In this document: positions 23,970 to 35,444 of the stretch, in pieces | How the letters are laid out: each line of letters starts with the position of its first letter | How positions within the stretch are numbered: the stretch's first letter is position 1 | Assembly: GCA_946699065.1 (NCBI GenBank) | Contig: CAMPDV010001469.1 | Location: 48,820-112,819, forward strand | From: Loxodes magnus | Taxonomy: Eukaryota; Ciliophora; Karyorelictea; Loxodida; Loxodidae | Direction: 5' to 3' | Length of the DNA: 64,000 bases | Position numbers and translations under genes: made by a program | Notes under the pieces: generated by a model | What the model saw: the letters and a program-made list of their open reading frames with translations, nothing else | The model's database searches: none | Told to the model about the DNA's origin: nothing

Positions 23970-24560
23970 GATAATAAGAGTTTAAATGCTTTTAAATAGC
24001 AGATAAACTTTCCTCTCTACTTTCCTTAAAATTCTTCATATCCTTTTCGTTTATTAATATCCATGATGCATATTTTCTCTACTTTAATTATTTTTGTATT
24101 CCTTTTCAAGTTTTGTTTAAGTTTCCTTAATTAATTTCATCTAGGAAAATATTTAATCGATTTTTTCTATCTTTTTTTGATGCAATCTAAATTTTCACCT
24201 TACTTCTTATCTCATTTTAATATAATTATCAATTTATTAGCATCTTTATCATATTAGATATTTTACTTATTTCACCTTCTATTGGAAATTTTTTCTTAAT
24301 TTTATTATTTCTGTTGTATATTATATTTTCTCACTTAATTTGTTGCAAAGCCACATATCACTTTGATCGCTTTTTGTTGGGTTTAATTAAATAATTTTTC
24401 ATAGTATGCTTCGCTATCAAAATTTTCGAATTCCCTAATATCTATTTTCTCGAATAATTCTTTGAATCTCTCTTGAACCTTTTATTGTTTTAATTTTTGA
24501 AAGCTTATCTTTTTAATTTACGGACTTTTTCGATATTCTTCCGAAATGTTTAACTTTATT
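23970..24560 (-). mobile_element. LINE ORF2 linker after the endonuclease, 3'-truncated
   Basis: Continues the minus-strand endonuclease frame with basic sequence (SKVNKVKHFGRISKKSVN, REIDIREFENFDSEAYYEKL), as expected between endonuclease and reverse transcriptase of a LINE. The reverse transcriptase is not reached: the element ends at about 23970 against the hypothetical plus-strand gene. Confidence 0.45.
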
Positions 24561-25235
24561 TACCTTGCTAATGATCTCTTATTGGTCTTTATTGATAAAC
24601 CATTGTGCTGACAGTGCTAGGCATAATGTATTAATCCGTTAAGAAGTATTCTATTTTGAATTTTTCTTTCCCTTATGTTGATGAAGGTTTTGTCTTGATT
24701 TGGATCTTTACATTCTAAAAGATAATCTTCATCAAGTTAAATAAGTATTAGCCTGCATTATTATGCTCATACGGTAAAAATTGAGGAATATGCGCATTAA
24801 AATTCCCTAAATTTTATAATCCTCTGCTGTTATTATGAATTATTATAGATTTTCATAAAAGGGTATTTGTTAATCAGAGTTCGATGTTGTAATGCTATAT
24901 ACGTTTATCAATGCTACCCATCATCAAATGTTAAACATATAAATCTTCCTCTCTAAAATAATTCTGCTTGATTGAGATCCGTTATATTAAATACTTTGGT
25001 CTGATGGTAATTCCATTTTTTACATAAAATGATACTCCTTTTTAATGTTTTGTGCTAAATTTTATTATTGCTCTGAATCTGTATATATAAGGAACTTCAT
25101 CAGTTTGATCCGCAAATATTTCTTAAATCACCATAATTTCTATCTTCTTTTCACACATAAAATTGTTTAATTCTTGTTTTATTTTATTCATCTGACATTT
25201 GCTGTGCCTATGTTTAATTCTCTCTATTTTAATAT
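24561..25235 (-). mobile_element. LINE apurinic-type endonuclease domain (copy b)
   Basis: Minus-strand sequence with hallmarks of LINE APE endonucleases. The entry motif is LNIGTANVR near 25225. QEIFADQTDEVPYIYRFRA follows, then HQKGVSFYVKNGI. The block aligned with the catalytic GDFNAH reads GNFNAHI near 24800, followed by NNAGQYLFNLM and DPNQDKTFINIREK near 24700. These nick target DNA to prime reverse transcription. The Asp-to-Asn change in GDFN and frame breaks imply an inactive copy. It is homologous to 63003-64000. Confidence 0.75.
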
Positions 25236-26727
25236 AATAATATTTCCTTGTACTTCCTATTTTTCTTGATCCTCCTATCCTGAATTCTTAGTTCCTCTTC
25301 TTTAATAGCACGAAAACCAAATCGTTCTAATGTTTATTATTTTTCTGTACTTATGTCTTCAATTTTTTTACTCGATAATATCTTCCTTGCCATTATATAT
25401 TTGTTCCTTTTTTTTGAGACATCGGTTCGTTTATGCATATTTCCTTCCTGTCACTATTTTCTAGTCGTTTAAGTTTTTTTGCCATATTTCCTATTTTACT
25501 TTCTGCTTTTTATAACATTGATAGTTTCATCTCCGTTTTATTTATTTAATTTTGTAGTTAAGTATCTATTAAAATCGAACACTTTTAAAGTAACCTTTGT
25601 ATTGCTTAAACTTCTTGCTTTTGCTTAAAATTCAAAGTAGCATTTTATTTGAAAGTTAATCTTCTTCAGTTTTCTTCACTTTCTTTTCCTTCGCTATCTG
25701 TTTCTCTTTATAGTAAGGCAATTTATTCCTGTTTATTCCTGATTTCTGAATGCATCAACCTGATTTTTACTTCCTTAGCATTTTAATTGCTTTCTCTATA
25801 GATTTTTTTTTCTTTAGAAAAAATTTGAGCTGAGCCCTTTTTGGTTACAACTCATATATTTTCAAATTGATGGTTGGCATACAACGATACGTGTATGGGA
25901 TTTCCAGAATGACTCAAGTAAGTGCTTTACCTTTCGTCTAACTTATCTGGTATATTTTCTGCACCTTTGATCTCCTTCAATCCTAAATAATTTTTCATTT
26001 TCCCATTGGCTCACGTTGAACCTTTTACGGTTCCGATCTCTGTACATATTATTTTTCCGTACAACTATAGATGAGTTTCTACCTGGCTAAAACTTGAATA
26101 CATATTAAATATTCAATGAATCGAGTAATTCTTAATGTTGTAGAATTCCTCTATATTTCTTTGCTCTGTTGGTATTACAAAATTTCTACACTTCAATACT
26201 TAATTATTTACGAATTGCATGAGTGCTTCCTTATTTTTGAAGTATATAATAATAATTCCTGTCTGAAGGAGATTCACACTCTAAATATTTTTATCATATT
26301 CTTATCTCAGGTATCTAAGAAATGCTTGAACGATTTCATTTTCTTGCATTTCTGCTGGACTGAGTCTTTGGCTGTAGTAATTTTCTTCTAAAAATTTATT
26401 GAAATAGATAACTCCTACTCTTTTATCAGTTTTGAGCTACATGATCTAGTCCTCATTTTATGGCATTTGCTCATTCTTTTCTTCTTCCATTATAAGGGTT
26501 TGCACAGAGCTGTGGTTGAATTGATTTTCTAAATTACCTATCTCTTTTGATAGGTTGCTTAGTTTTAACATTTCTGTTCCTTATTTTTAATGCACTCCTA
26601 GTAGTTGAAATATTTTGCGACATAGATATTTTACTTAAAAATAATATCAAAGATCTGATTAAATTATAAAGTTCTTTCATGCCTTTGCTAAATTTAATAA
26701 CCAATCTTGATCTAAGATTGGTAGCAT
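25236..26727 (-). mobile_element. LINE ORF1-like region (copy b)
   Basis: From ATG at 26725-26727 (MLPILDQDW) a minus-strand frame gives KLSNLSKEIGNLENQF (coiled coil), then NEDQIMQLKTDKRVGVIYFN, QRLSPAEMQENEIVQAFLRY, SVNLLQTGIIIIYFKNKEAL, FVIPTEQRNIEEFYNIKNY, AENIPDKLDE and SGNPIHVSLYANHQFENIW. Position just 5' of the endonuclease and the coiled-coil/basic character fit ORF1 or the N-terminal part of ORF2. The segment 25240-25600 between it and the endonuclease is less clear. Copy a (12540-13612) is its duplicate. Plus ORF 26116-26391 is an antisense shadow. Confidence 0.6.
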
Positions 26728-26883
26728 GTGGAATATAGGATTGCTACTTGATATAATAGCTTAATATTGTAGTATTTAAGTAAATAAAGTAATAATGTAA
26801 TAATAGATATTTATATACTAATTTTTGATGGTAACTGTTATAAATTAGCTTTTATAGCTTTTGTAGTCTAAATAATAATAAAA

Positions 26884-28278
26884 ATGTAAGTGTTACCAAA
26901 ATGCTTAATCTGCTTAGAAGATTACAACTTAACTAATGCTCTTCCAACTGTCTTACCTTGTGGACATATTTACTGTGGTTTGTGTTTGAATACTGAGTAC
27001 TGATTATAAGGCATAATGTAATGTCCTATTTGTTAAAAAGGATTCCATTTTAGATTTGATGATTTACCTTAAGAAAGTGATTTAATAAGAATGATATTTT
27101 AAAACTAATAATACATATAAAAGATTTAAGATGCTAGATAGAAATTAAAAGAGATAAGGAGGTAAATTATGGAAAAATCTAAAACCATTACAACCAAATA
27201 ATCAAACATTAGTAATACTCTCATAATACCACTAACTAATATCATCATCAATCATTAACCAACATTTATCTACCAAAAATAACACTCAAATATTATCTAA
27301 TTCTACTAATCACTAAAACCAACTATACTCTAATATAACTCATAACCACCTACAATACTAAAGTCTAAATTAACTTACAATCTAATAAGATAAAAACTAT
27401 AACACAATACTAAGTAACCAAATATTATTTAGACTAATTAACATAAACTAAGCTACCACTTTATATAATCTAACTATATTCACTATTTTAATTACTAAAT
27501 TTAAAAATTAAGTTTATTTAATATTTAAACAGAGTAATTACGATAAGTCTAAGTTTAAATTATAATTCCAGACAATAGTAAAAGTATAGAATATTGAAAT
27601 AAGTTATATTTAATTGGAGGATATAACTAAAATTAAAAGAAAGGAATAAAAGAAACTTGGTAGTTCGATTATGAAGGTAATAGAATAAAACTTAGTGATC
27701 TAAATGAGGGAAGAGGTGGCTTTGGAATAGCAGCTGCCTAAAAATATCTTTATGTTATTGGAGGAGGTACTGATAATAATAAACTCATATAATGAGTAGA
27801 AAAGTTAAAGATGGAAAACTAAAGTAAATGATAAAACTGTTCCTAGTTTCCATTTAAAATAGCAGGTTAAACTTTAGTAGTAGATAAAGATGAATAAAAT
27901 ATTTATTCTTTTGGAGGGATAAATTAGTAAAGATAAGCTTTAAAAGATATATGAAAATATAATATATAGAATGATAGATGAAGTAAGTAAAATCTGAATC
28001 TTCCTGAAGCTGTTGCTAGGCCTATAGTTTGTTTAGAACCTTTTGTTATATTTGGAGGTATGAAAAATATATTTACGAAAGAATATTCAAGAAGAATATA
28101 TAAAAGAAGCAAATAATAATGACAATAAAGTTAAATTTTTAAAGATGTTGGAGCTTTAACGGAGATGAAAATAAGAAATAACTATGGATATGTTTTTGCT
28201 GTAGAAGAGCCAAGAGTTTCAATAATGAGAATTGATTTAGAAAAGTTGAGTTATATAAGTATTAGAAGTCATAACTGA
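26884..28278 (+). CDS. RING finger-kelch repeat protein, copy B
   Basis: Paralogue of 13762-15150: 465 codons from ATG 26884 to TGA 28276-28278, two codons longer. The same C3HC4 ligands and TGA-encoded RING Trp are present. The RING and linker nucleotides are almost identical to copy A up to about 27390; the kelch part differs at more sites but stays in frame (NIYSFGGINQQ, DIWKYNIQNDRWS, PFVIFGGMKN). Mixed TGG/TGA is not a problem: QWVEKLK here uses TGA where copy A has Ser. Both copies being open over the full length suggests both are, or until recently were, functional. The likely role is a ubiquitin ligase with a kelch substrate platform, inferred from the domains alone. Confidence 0.85.
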
Positions 28279-28889
28279 TAAACATAATAATAATATCTAT
28301 ATTATTAATAGTATTTATAATAAATATAGTCTCATATGTAAAGAAGTAGTTTAAAGATCTATAATTAGGTAAATATGTTACTACTTATTAAAATATTTAA
28401 AGCGTCTGAAATAAATAAAGAATCAAATTTTATCTAAACATATTTAAAAATCTATTATTCAAATATTAACATTATTCAGATACAAGAATACAGCATATAA
28501 CATAATAAAGCATATTTAACATAGTCAAAAAATTTATCTTTAAATACAAACTTATATTCAAATTATACAAGTTCTACTTAGATTATTCTATTATATATCT
28601 AATTAAATCAAAACTATAATCAAATAATAATTAAGCTATACCTATATCTAAATACTAATTAAATAATTACTACTATCATCAAGTCAAAATCTTCAACCCT
28701 AAAATACATTATTTCCTTTTTATTATTTAAACTAACTACTTTATATACTTAAAAATGCTCCATAGCCAATAATGAAATCAAACCATTATAACACATATGC
28801 TCTCGATAAAAACTCAGACATAACAATTTTTCGAGATTAATATGATAGACCATTAAACTATACTCAGTTACATCCAAATAAAGTTTTTA
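28279..28889. repeat. Intergenic flank shared by the repeat family (copy 2)
   Basis: AT-rich spacer equivalent to 15151-15744; from about 28560 it also matches 1-331. No gene recognised. Confidence 0.6.
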
Positions 28890-29860
28890 GAAGGGATGCC
28901 TAATGGTGAGAAAAAGCAAGACAAATAAGATGAAATAATTAAATTAGCAGAAAATAAAATATTTTAATGAGCAATTTTTTGAAGAAAATAAAGAGAATAA
29001 AATAGAAAATTTCGTCTAAGAAATAGGAATAATCTATCGATTATAGAGAGACATTTTAAACGTTACAACTCAAGCATAGCAAAAATAAAATAACGTTTGC
29101 ATTAATGGAACTCTTGAGTACTGTTAGAGAGAATTTGAATAATATATAGATTAAGTACAAATAATAGTAACTGGACTTATTCTAACTGTTTTATTTGATT
29201 AAGAATAAATTAATAAATTCTTAGCATAAAAATAATAATATTAAACTTTTTATATTTTAACAAGAAGAGAAATATAAATTAATACGACAGTAATAATAAC
29301 TACCTAATTCACTTTGGTATAAACAAAAGCTTAGATCCAACAGAAAAATAGCTAAAAGCCTTCACAAAAATCAAACAAAAGTTTTACATATGAATAAAGT
29401 TAAGTAATTTGGCACTATGATGATGTGTAAACTATCTAAAAATTAGACACGATATTATGAAGAAGATAAAAAGGCAAATAAAATTAATAATCAATTGGGT
29501 TTAAAAATAAAAAAAAGCAGTAAAATATGTAACAAGAAATAGTACATTGAAATAAAAGATACATAAATATAAATAAGATATCTAAAGAAATGCTAAATAA
29601 AGGATAAGAAGATATAAAGATTGGTAGCAAAATATTTGATTCCAAAGAATAAAAACTGTTTAAATAATTATTTAAATTGCACCTGAGATAGATATTTACT
29701 GATAGAATAATAAAAGATCTTTTAATGAAAAAGCACTGAGATAAAATGACTTAATTGCCTTATATTTAAGGAAAAAACCAAAATTTAGCATTATAGAAGA
29801 AAAAAATGCTATTGTCAAAAACCCATTGAACAAAATAAGTTCCAAAAAATGTTATATTTT
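28890..29860 (+). pseudogene. N-terminal domain relic of the pentapeptide/WD40 family (copy 2)
   Basis: Homologue of 332-1300. One frame is fairly continuous: CINGTLEYCQREFEQYIDQ, VQIIVTGLILTVLFDQEQIN, SQKSNKSFTYEQSQVIWHYD, KLFKQLFKLHLRQIFTDRII. It is collinear with copy 0 (ITQQNKRYINKN, LIIQINLRQVIIDKIIKDHL). The similarity ends near 29860 at KTHW.KQ.P, and AT-rich DNA follows, so the pentapeptide/WD40 half is missing. The domain is unidentified; I saw no P-loop. Confidence 0.5.
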
Positions 29861-30499
29861 TTATCACTCCAATTTTTTTAAATAATTGTTTAAATCTCTA
29901 ATTCGAAAAGATAAAATTTTTAATGCATCATACAATTAATTCAGCTTTTTGCAAGAGATGTAGCTTTACTTTTTGATTGTGAATGATTAAATTATTTATA
30001 AAAATTCTTTTATTCTTATTTTTATCTTTACTATCCTATTTATATTTCATTTTTCATTTAGTTTGTTAAAACTTTCTAATCAAATTTTTACTTTATTTAA
30101 TCTTAAATTTTATTACTTATCTACAAATCTTTCCTTATCAAATTATTAGCTCATTAAACTGAGATAATACTAACTTTAAGATCTGCAACCCTTCGAATCA
30201 TAGATAACCTAACTATAAAACCTTAATAACTTCCCTTTATCTCAATAATTAGACCAAATTTTTTAATATTTTCTATAAATAATAAGAGAAATACATTAAT
30301 CTAAAAAGTAAAAATAATAAAATTCATTTTTCTTATGTTTAGTAATTAATTAAGCAAATAAGCAGCATTTACTTTAAAATTAAGTAATAAATCTTTAATA
30401 CAGAATTTAGCTTAAAAGCTTCTACACTTCTATTTAATTAAGAAAAAAAAAATATATAAGAAACTAGAAATCTTAATTAAATAAACCATGAATAACTTA
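29861..30499. other. AT-rich spacer
   Basis: No recognised gene; T-rich first half and A-rich second half. Confidence 0.35.
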
Positions 30500-32765
30500 T
30501 GATTAAAGCTATACACAATCCAATGGAGATTTTGTAATCAAACTTAAATAATAATAAAATCTAAAAAATTAGATAATTAATCAAGTAATAAAAAGAAGAT
30601 CAATTATATGTTGACTGTGTAGAAGACTAGGAAACATAAAATAAAGATGTTTGAGATACAAAAAATAGAAAAAAGGTAAAAATAAATAATTTCTTAAAAA
30701 AACTAACTTAGATTTATTTTGCGTTTAAAAGCACATATAAGAAAGTAAAAACTTATCCTTAAAAAGCAAATCTTGGTTTAGTTCGGATGGAATAAGGAAA
30801 TCGCAAAGAGTCAGGTAAATCAGGAGCTGTATTTCCTCCAGAAGTGAAAGGTACAATAAATCTTTTGTCTACATAAAACTCCGTTAGTCACTCATAACAA
30901 AATCATAGTTAAATACACTTGCGCCTGTATAAATATTTTGCTTGATTTTGTAAAATGCTAAAATATAATTTCTTACATTTATTATGTGGAAATCAAATTC
31001 TCTTCCCTTGCAATATCCATCTACTTAGCTTATATAGCTACCAACTGTGTTGTTATAATCATGAAATTGGTAACTCGTTTTAACTTTGAGAGGGTCTGTC
31101 TGTTGCATTTGGAGGTAAGATAATATCTTTAAATATCTCAACTTTATATCCTCTATACTTCCTACTTAAATTAGCTTAAATTTTAAGATATTATATGTCT
31201 TGAACTTAATAATATTCAATTACTTTTAGTCTATTTAATTTAAAGAGATCTACTCTAAAACTGAGTTTAAAGATAGCTCTAAGCAATAAAATTGATAATT
31301 TACCTCACTCAAAATCACTCTATCACCGAACCAGAATCCAAAAAGATCATTAAAACTAATTTTTCCAAAGACTACGAGAATTTCTGTAGCTAAGGATTAA
31401 AGTAAATCTCTTTTTGTAGATTTAAGGATAATTGACTATGGTCTAAATCCTTTAAGAGTAATCTTCGTTAATAAGTAAGAAAAGCTAAGTGACTCCATAT
31501 TCTACTGTTTTGACAATTTGAAGTAAGGAGAGTGAATTAGGTTTTAAGATAGGAAATATTGTGGGAGTACTTGAATCTATGATTTACATAATAATGAGGA
31601 TGAAAAGTGCATATATTGATTTTATGATGGTAAATGGAAATTTGCATATAAATATGAAATTAAAAGGTATCTTTGATGATGTTAAATTTTGAAGGCTCTA
31701 AGATTAGGTTTTGGTTTAAGAATTTGATGTATAAGTCTAGAGACTTAAAGTCTGTTATGTGTTTTTAAATTTAGGGTTTTAAGTTTGTATTAATGTTTTT
31801 TATAGGTACTTATACTTATTGGGTTAAAGTTTGTTACTCCAATTTAAGAGAGTTTATGTTTAATTAAATCTTAATTTTCTACTCATAGTTTAAAGGAGAT
31901 ATATCGAATGAATTTTAGTTACTCAATACGAAGATACGAGGTAAGAATTGCTTCTATTTATTTAATTAGCTTCCCTTTTAATCATATGATTTGCATCATT
32001 GTCTTAAACCAGCTATTAGCTCCATAGCTTGTGTTAAATTAAGGATTTACAAGAATAAAAGTAAAAATAAGGAGTAGAAGTTTTAGCTTTATAAGAATAA
32101 TTGGAAGAAGAAAATTAAAGTAGAAGAACTTAAATGTTGGACCTATTTTACAATAACGAATATCTAATTATACTCTTTTAATTCTTATTGGCTAAGGCTC
32201 AAAGAAGGGGAATATTCATCTTTAACCTTTCTAAAAGATTTATTTATTTAAGCAAGTTTTTTAAATGAAATTGATCAATTGAAGTTAATTAAGTACCTGC
32301 ACTATAATAATATCTCTTACTTTTTTATGGATGGTTTCTTTCGCTTTATATAGAGAATATTTACTTTTTTCCACTTTAGATTAAACTAGTAGAAAGATAT
32401 TAAGGAACTATAATCTGAAATCAGTTTGTCTATCATAGCAAGAAAAATAAAAGCTGAATGTTTTTGTGAGTCTTTTTTTGATTGGCACAAGTAATTTGTA
32501 ACAGTTTTAGAAATAAAGATATCTTACTCTTGAACTAGTTTCTATGCTTGTTTTAATCCAAGATAATAATTAAGATATTGACTGAAGCATAATACCTAGT
32601 TGAAAAATAAGAAGCTGACCTATTTACATAATTCTATAAAAAAGCTTTAATCTTCTGTACAAATCTTAATTTAATTTCCAGTTATAAGCCTTAAGCTTTT
32701 GAAAATTATTGAAAAAACATCTAACAATATAATTCGCTATTGCTATTATATAATATGGAAATATT
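30500..32765 (+). CDS. Hypothetical multi-exon gene
   Basis: Coding-like plus-strand sequence in alternating frames, consistent with tiny introns. Blocks: MIKAIHNPMEILQSNLNN and KSTYKKVKTYPQKANLGLVR near 30510-30790; SLKITLSPNQNPKRSLKLIF, KDQSKSLFVDLRIIDYGLNP, SDSIFYCFDNLKQGEWIRF and DEKCIYWFYDGKWKFAYKYE near 31300-31670; EGEYSSLTFLKDLFIQASFL, DGFFRFIQRIFTFFHFRLN and KAECFCESFFDWHKQFVTVL near 32200-32560; ILTEAQYLVEKQEADLFTQF near 32580. The blocks have few TGA codons, and the composition is that of real protein. I do not recognise the family. Whether this is one gene or two is unclear. Confidence 0.35.
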
Positions 32766-33027
32766 AATAAAATATAACCATTAAAAAATATTAAATTTTC
32801 ATTCATTTTTAAGCTAATAATAAAACTAAAATAATTTCCTTTAAATATATTTATTAAGTCTAAATAAGAGCTTAATAAACTGAGTAATTATAAGCATTAA
32901 ACTAATATCTATTTTAACAAATTTTATCATTTTATTAATTTTACATTGATTCCATTCAAAAAAGCACTTTAATTTTAATTTATACTATAATTAATAAAAA
33001 TCTATAATTTTTATTTTAGTTTAGAAA
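32766..33027. other. AT-rich spacer
   Basis: Nothing recognised; a tract near 32870-33000 resembles the 5' flank of the pentapeptide gene (complement of 7250-7400). Confidence 0.35.
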
Positions 33028-33345
33028 ATGGATTAACAAAGTTGTTAAAATAATTTGATTCTTAGAAAAGAATTCCTAAGATAATTTAATGTAGCTAAAA
33101 TAATTAAGTATGTCTTACAACCAAAAATAATATTAGAGAGTAATTACAAAATAATATAGGAAAAATAGAAGAATAATTTAAAATTTAAGTAATTTAATAC
33201 AAAATTTATAAAAAGCTTTATATTTACCATCATAAACTAGATAATAACAAGAAGAAAGAGTAATATTATTAAATATAATTATAATTAAATAGAAATAAGT
33301 GCAAATAAAGTAAATAATTTAGAAATGTAATAATATTATTTTATT
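33028..33345 (+). pseudogene. Truncated copy of the pentapeptide-family N-terminus
   Basis: From ATG 33028 it parallels the minus-strand gene at 7245: MDQQSCQ versus MDQESCK, then YVLQPKIILESNYKIIQEK versus YIFKPQIILEGNYKIIKEN and FNTKFIKS versus LNTKYIKQ. An internal segment present in the 7-kb gene is missing, the frame then breaks, and similarity ends at about 33345, where a GC-richer patch begins. It is a gene relic in inverse orientation to the parent. Confidence 0.55.
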
Positions 33346-33439
33346 TAAAGGCTTAAAAAAGGATTTTGATTTCCCCAGGATTTCCAACCTGTTTGAAGCG
33401 GCCCAGATTTTTTGACATATTTGGTTTCCACTGTCTTTT
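33346..33439. other. GC-richer patch beside the gag-like ORF
   Basis: Contains ccccaggatttccaacctg and gcggcccag. It is loosely similar in layout to 10420-10560, also just 3' of a gag-like ORF on the minus strand. No tRNA-like fold was convincing. Confidence 0.3.
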
Positions 33440-34164
33440 TGGTAAAGAAGATTATCATGAAACTTATTCTTCGTATGAGATTCCTCAACAAAATTTTATT
33501 TTATGCACTCCTGATTTGGTAAGATAGATTTTTGTTATTTATTTTAATGCTTTTGCTTCCTCCTATTTTTATAGTTTTTTAATTTTTTAACTGTTTTTAA
33601 TTAAATGTCAGCTTGATTGACAATATCAATATTCTTCCTGCTAATTGTTCTCTTTGTTTTTTTCCTAATTGCTTTACAATATCTTCAATTTTTTTTTTAT
33701 AATGGTATCTTAATCTTTATTAATCTCTTATTAATCCTGACTATAAGGAGCTGGTACGTGTGATAATTAATTTTAGTTAGCTTCTATTTCAATTTTTGCA
33801 TATGAGATGGTGGAAGTTAAGTCTGAGATCAGATTTATTCTCGCGTAAAATAATTTTTTTACTAATAATTCTTTAAGTTAATCGATTTCAATGTTTGTTG
33901 GTCGTAATTGGTTAATATTTCTCTTATCTAATTTGAAAGATTAAAGATTGTTTCTTCTTTTTTAACTATGACTTATTCTAGATTTTCAATTTTCTCCTTT
34001 TCTAGATTAGAATATTCGGGATTTACCATGAACTTGCCTTAATAAGGATATGAAAGAGCTTGATTAATCGATAACCTACAGTTTTTATTTTAAGATCTTA
34101 AGGAATTTTCTTCTAGCCTTCTTGATTTCTCTTTTTCATGATGTCGTCCAATACAAAATTCCAT
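33440..34164 (-). CDS. Gag-like coiled-coil protein, possibly decayed
   Basis: From ATG 34162-34164 (MEFCIGRHHEKEKSRRLEEN) a minus-strand frame gives NPEYSNLEKEKIENLEQVIV, KKEETIFNLSNQIREILTNY and KSINLKN, a heptad-rich segment resembling that of the zinc-knuckle ORF at 10600-11211 (IFNLVEKIRELLNTIEEL). Later blocks (KKKIEDIVKQLGKKQREQLA) lie in another frame. No intact CCHC motif was found. I infer a diverged relative of the gag-like ORFs. Confidence 0.35.
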
Positions 34165-34760
34165 TTTTTTACTTATATTACTATTCTTATAGGTAATCCT
34201 TGAATTAGATTATATTACATCTTCACATTTAACTTTATTTATTAAATGTTTTTTAATAAATGCTTAACAATACAATACTTCTTAAATAAACACTTATTTG
34301 TTTATTTTAGTTACTAATAAAGACTAATTTTATTAAAGATAATTTAAAGAAAAATTAATTAATTAAATATTATACATTTTATTAATAATTTATAATATAT
34401 TTAATAAGTTAGCAGCTTATTATTTTAAACTTTATTTTAACTTCTCAAAACTAAATTTTCCTTATTAGCTAGTATTTTTCTACTCTAAATAAATAGCTTT
34501 AGTTTAAGATTGTAACATCCTAAATCAAATTTTTTTGTTAATTAAGCTATTCTTTTTTTTGATTCTTTTCAAATGTTTAAACCTTTTAAAAAATTCTCTT
34601 ATTTTGCTTGTTAAAATAAAATTTAAATCTTCAATTTTATTTAGAATTATCTAACTGTTCTAATCCTTCTTCTATATTTCTTGTATTATGATTAAAGCTT
34701 GATTTTAATAATTAAACCCTTAAATTGTAAATTAAAAGTTTTAATAGTTATTACTTTCTC
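34165..34760. other. AT-rich spacer
   Basis: No gene recognised; T-rich. Confidence 0.35.
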
Positions 34761-35444
34761 TCAACTTACTATTTTCCACTTCCTCACAGTATTATCATAT
34801 CCTCCTGATACTATTCATTTGTTGTCCTTACTCAATGCTATAGAATTTACATAATGTTCATGGCCTTAAAGAGTCAATATGCACTCACCTGTACTAAAGT
34901 TCCATAACTTGATTGATTTGTCCCATGATCCAGAAATTATAACACTTGAAGTATTACTAAGTTGAATACTTGATACAGTATTTGAATGACCTTGAAGAGT
35001 TCGAAGCAGCTGACCAGTTGTAAAGTCCCATATATTGATCGTTTAATCATAACTTCCTGATACGATTCATTTTTGGTTTCTTGAAATCGCTACAGATAAC
35101 ACAGGATTTGTATGTCTCTTCAAAGTACTCTTACACTAGCCAGTTGCAAAATCCCAAATCTTTATCGTATTATCACTACTTCCCGATATGATTCATTACT
35201 GGTTAGTTGATATCACTACAGATAATACAGGTCCAGTATGTCCTTGTAATATTTTATCTAAATATTAAAGATTTACCTTTATTTTTGTCGTAGTTTATTA
35301 TATTTTCGAGTTTTTTAAAGCACAGATTGGGTAGAATTTCATATTTAAAACAAGAAGAGGTATTTTGCCTAGAGAACTATTTCGTTATTTTAAAAGCTTT
35401 CTTAAAAGGATATTCTTAATAAATTATACTTCTTTATTCTCCAT
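34761..35444 (-). CDS. WD40 repeat protein, intact family member
   Basis: A single minus-strand frame of 228 codons from ATG 35442-35444 to TGA 34761-34763. The N-terminal ~70 residues (MENKEVQFIKNILLRKLLKQ...) are shared with the two WD40 pseudogenes. Five WD40 blades follow: GHTGPVLSVVI..SGSSDNTIKIW, HTNPVLSVAI..YDQTINIW, GHSNTVSSIQL..WDKSIKLW, GHEHYVNSIAL..YDNTVRKW. Trp in QQW, QKW and NKW is TGA; Trp in IW is TGG. The terminal codon is TGA directly after KIVS, so the same triplet means Trp inside and stop at the end. Five blades are fewer than a closed seven-blade propeller, so it may dimerise or be a partial scaffold. No catalytic domain. Confidence 0.85.

Larger units (their letters stand above)
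25660..29860. repeat. Segmental duplication, copy B
   Basis: Collinear with copy A at 12540-16930 in the same orientation: LINE ORF1 fragment, RING-kelch gene, then the N-terminal domain relic. Copy B keeps LINE sequence further 3' (to about 23970), so copy A lost that part or was cut there. Confidence 0.85.
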
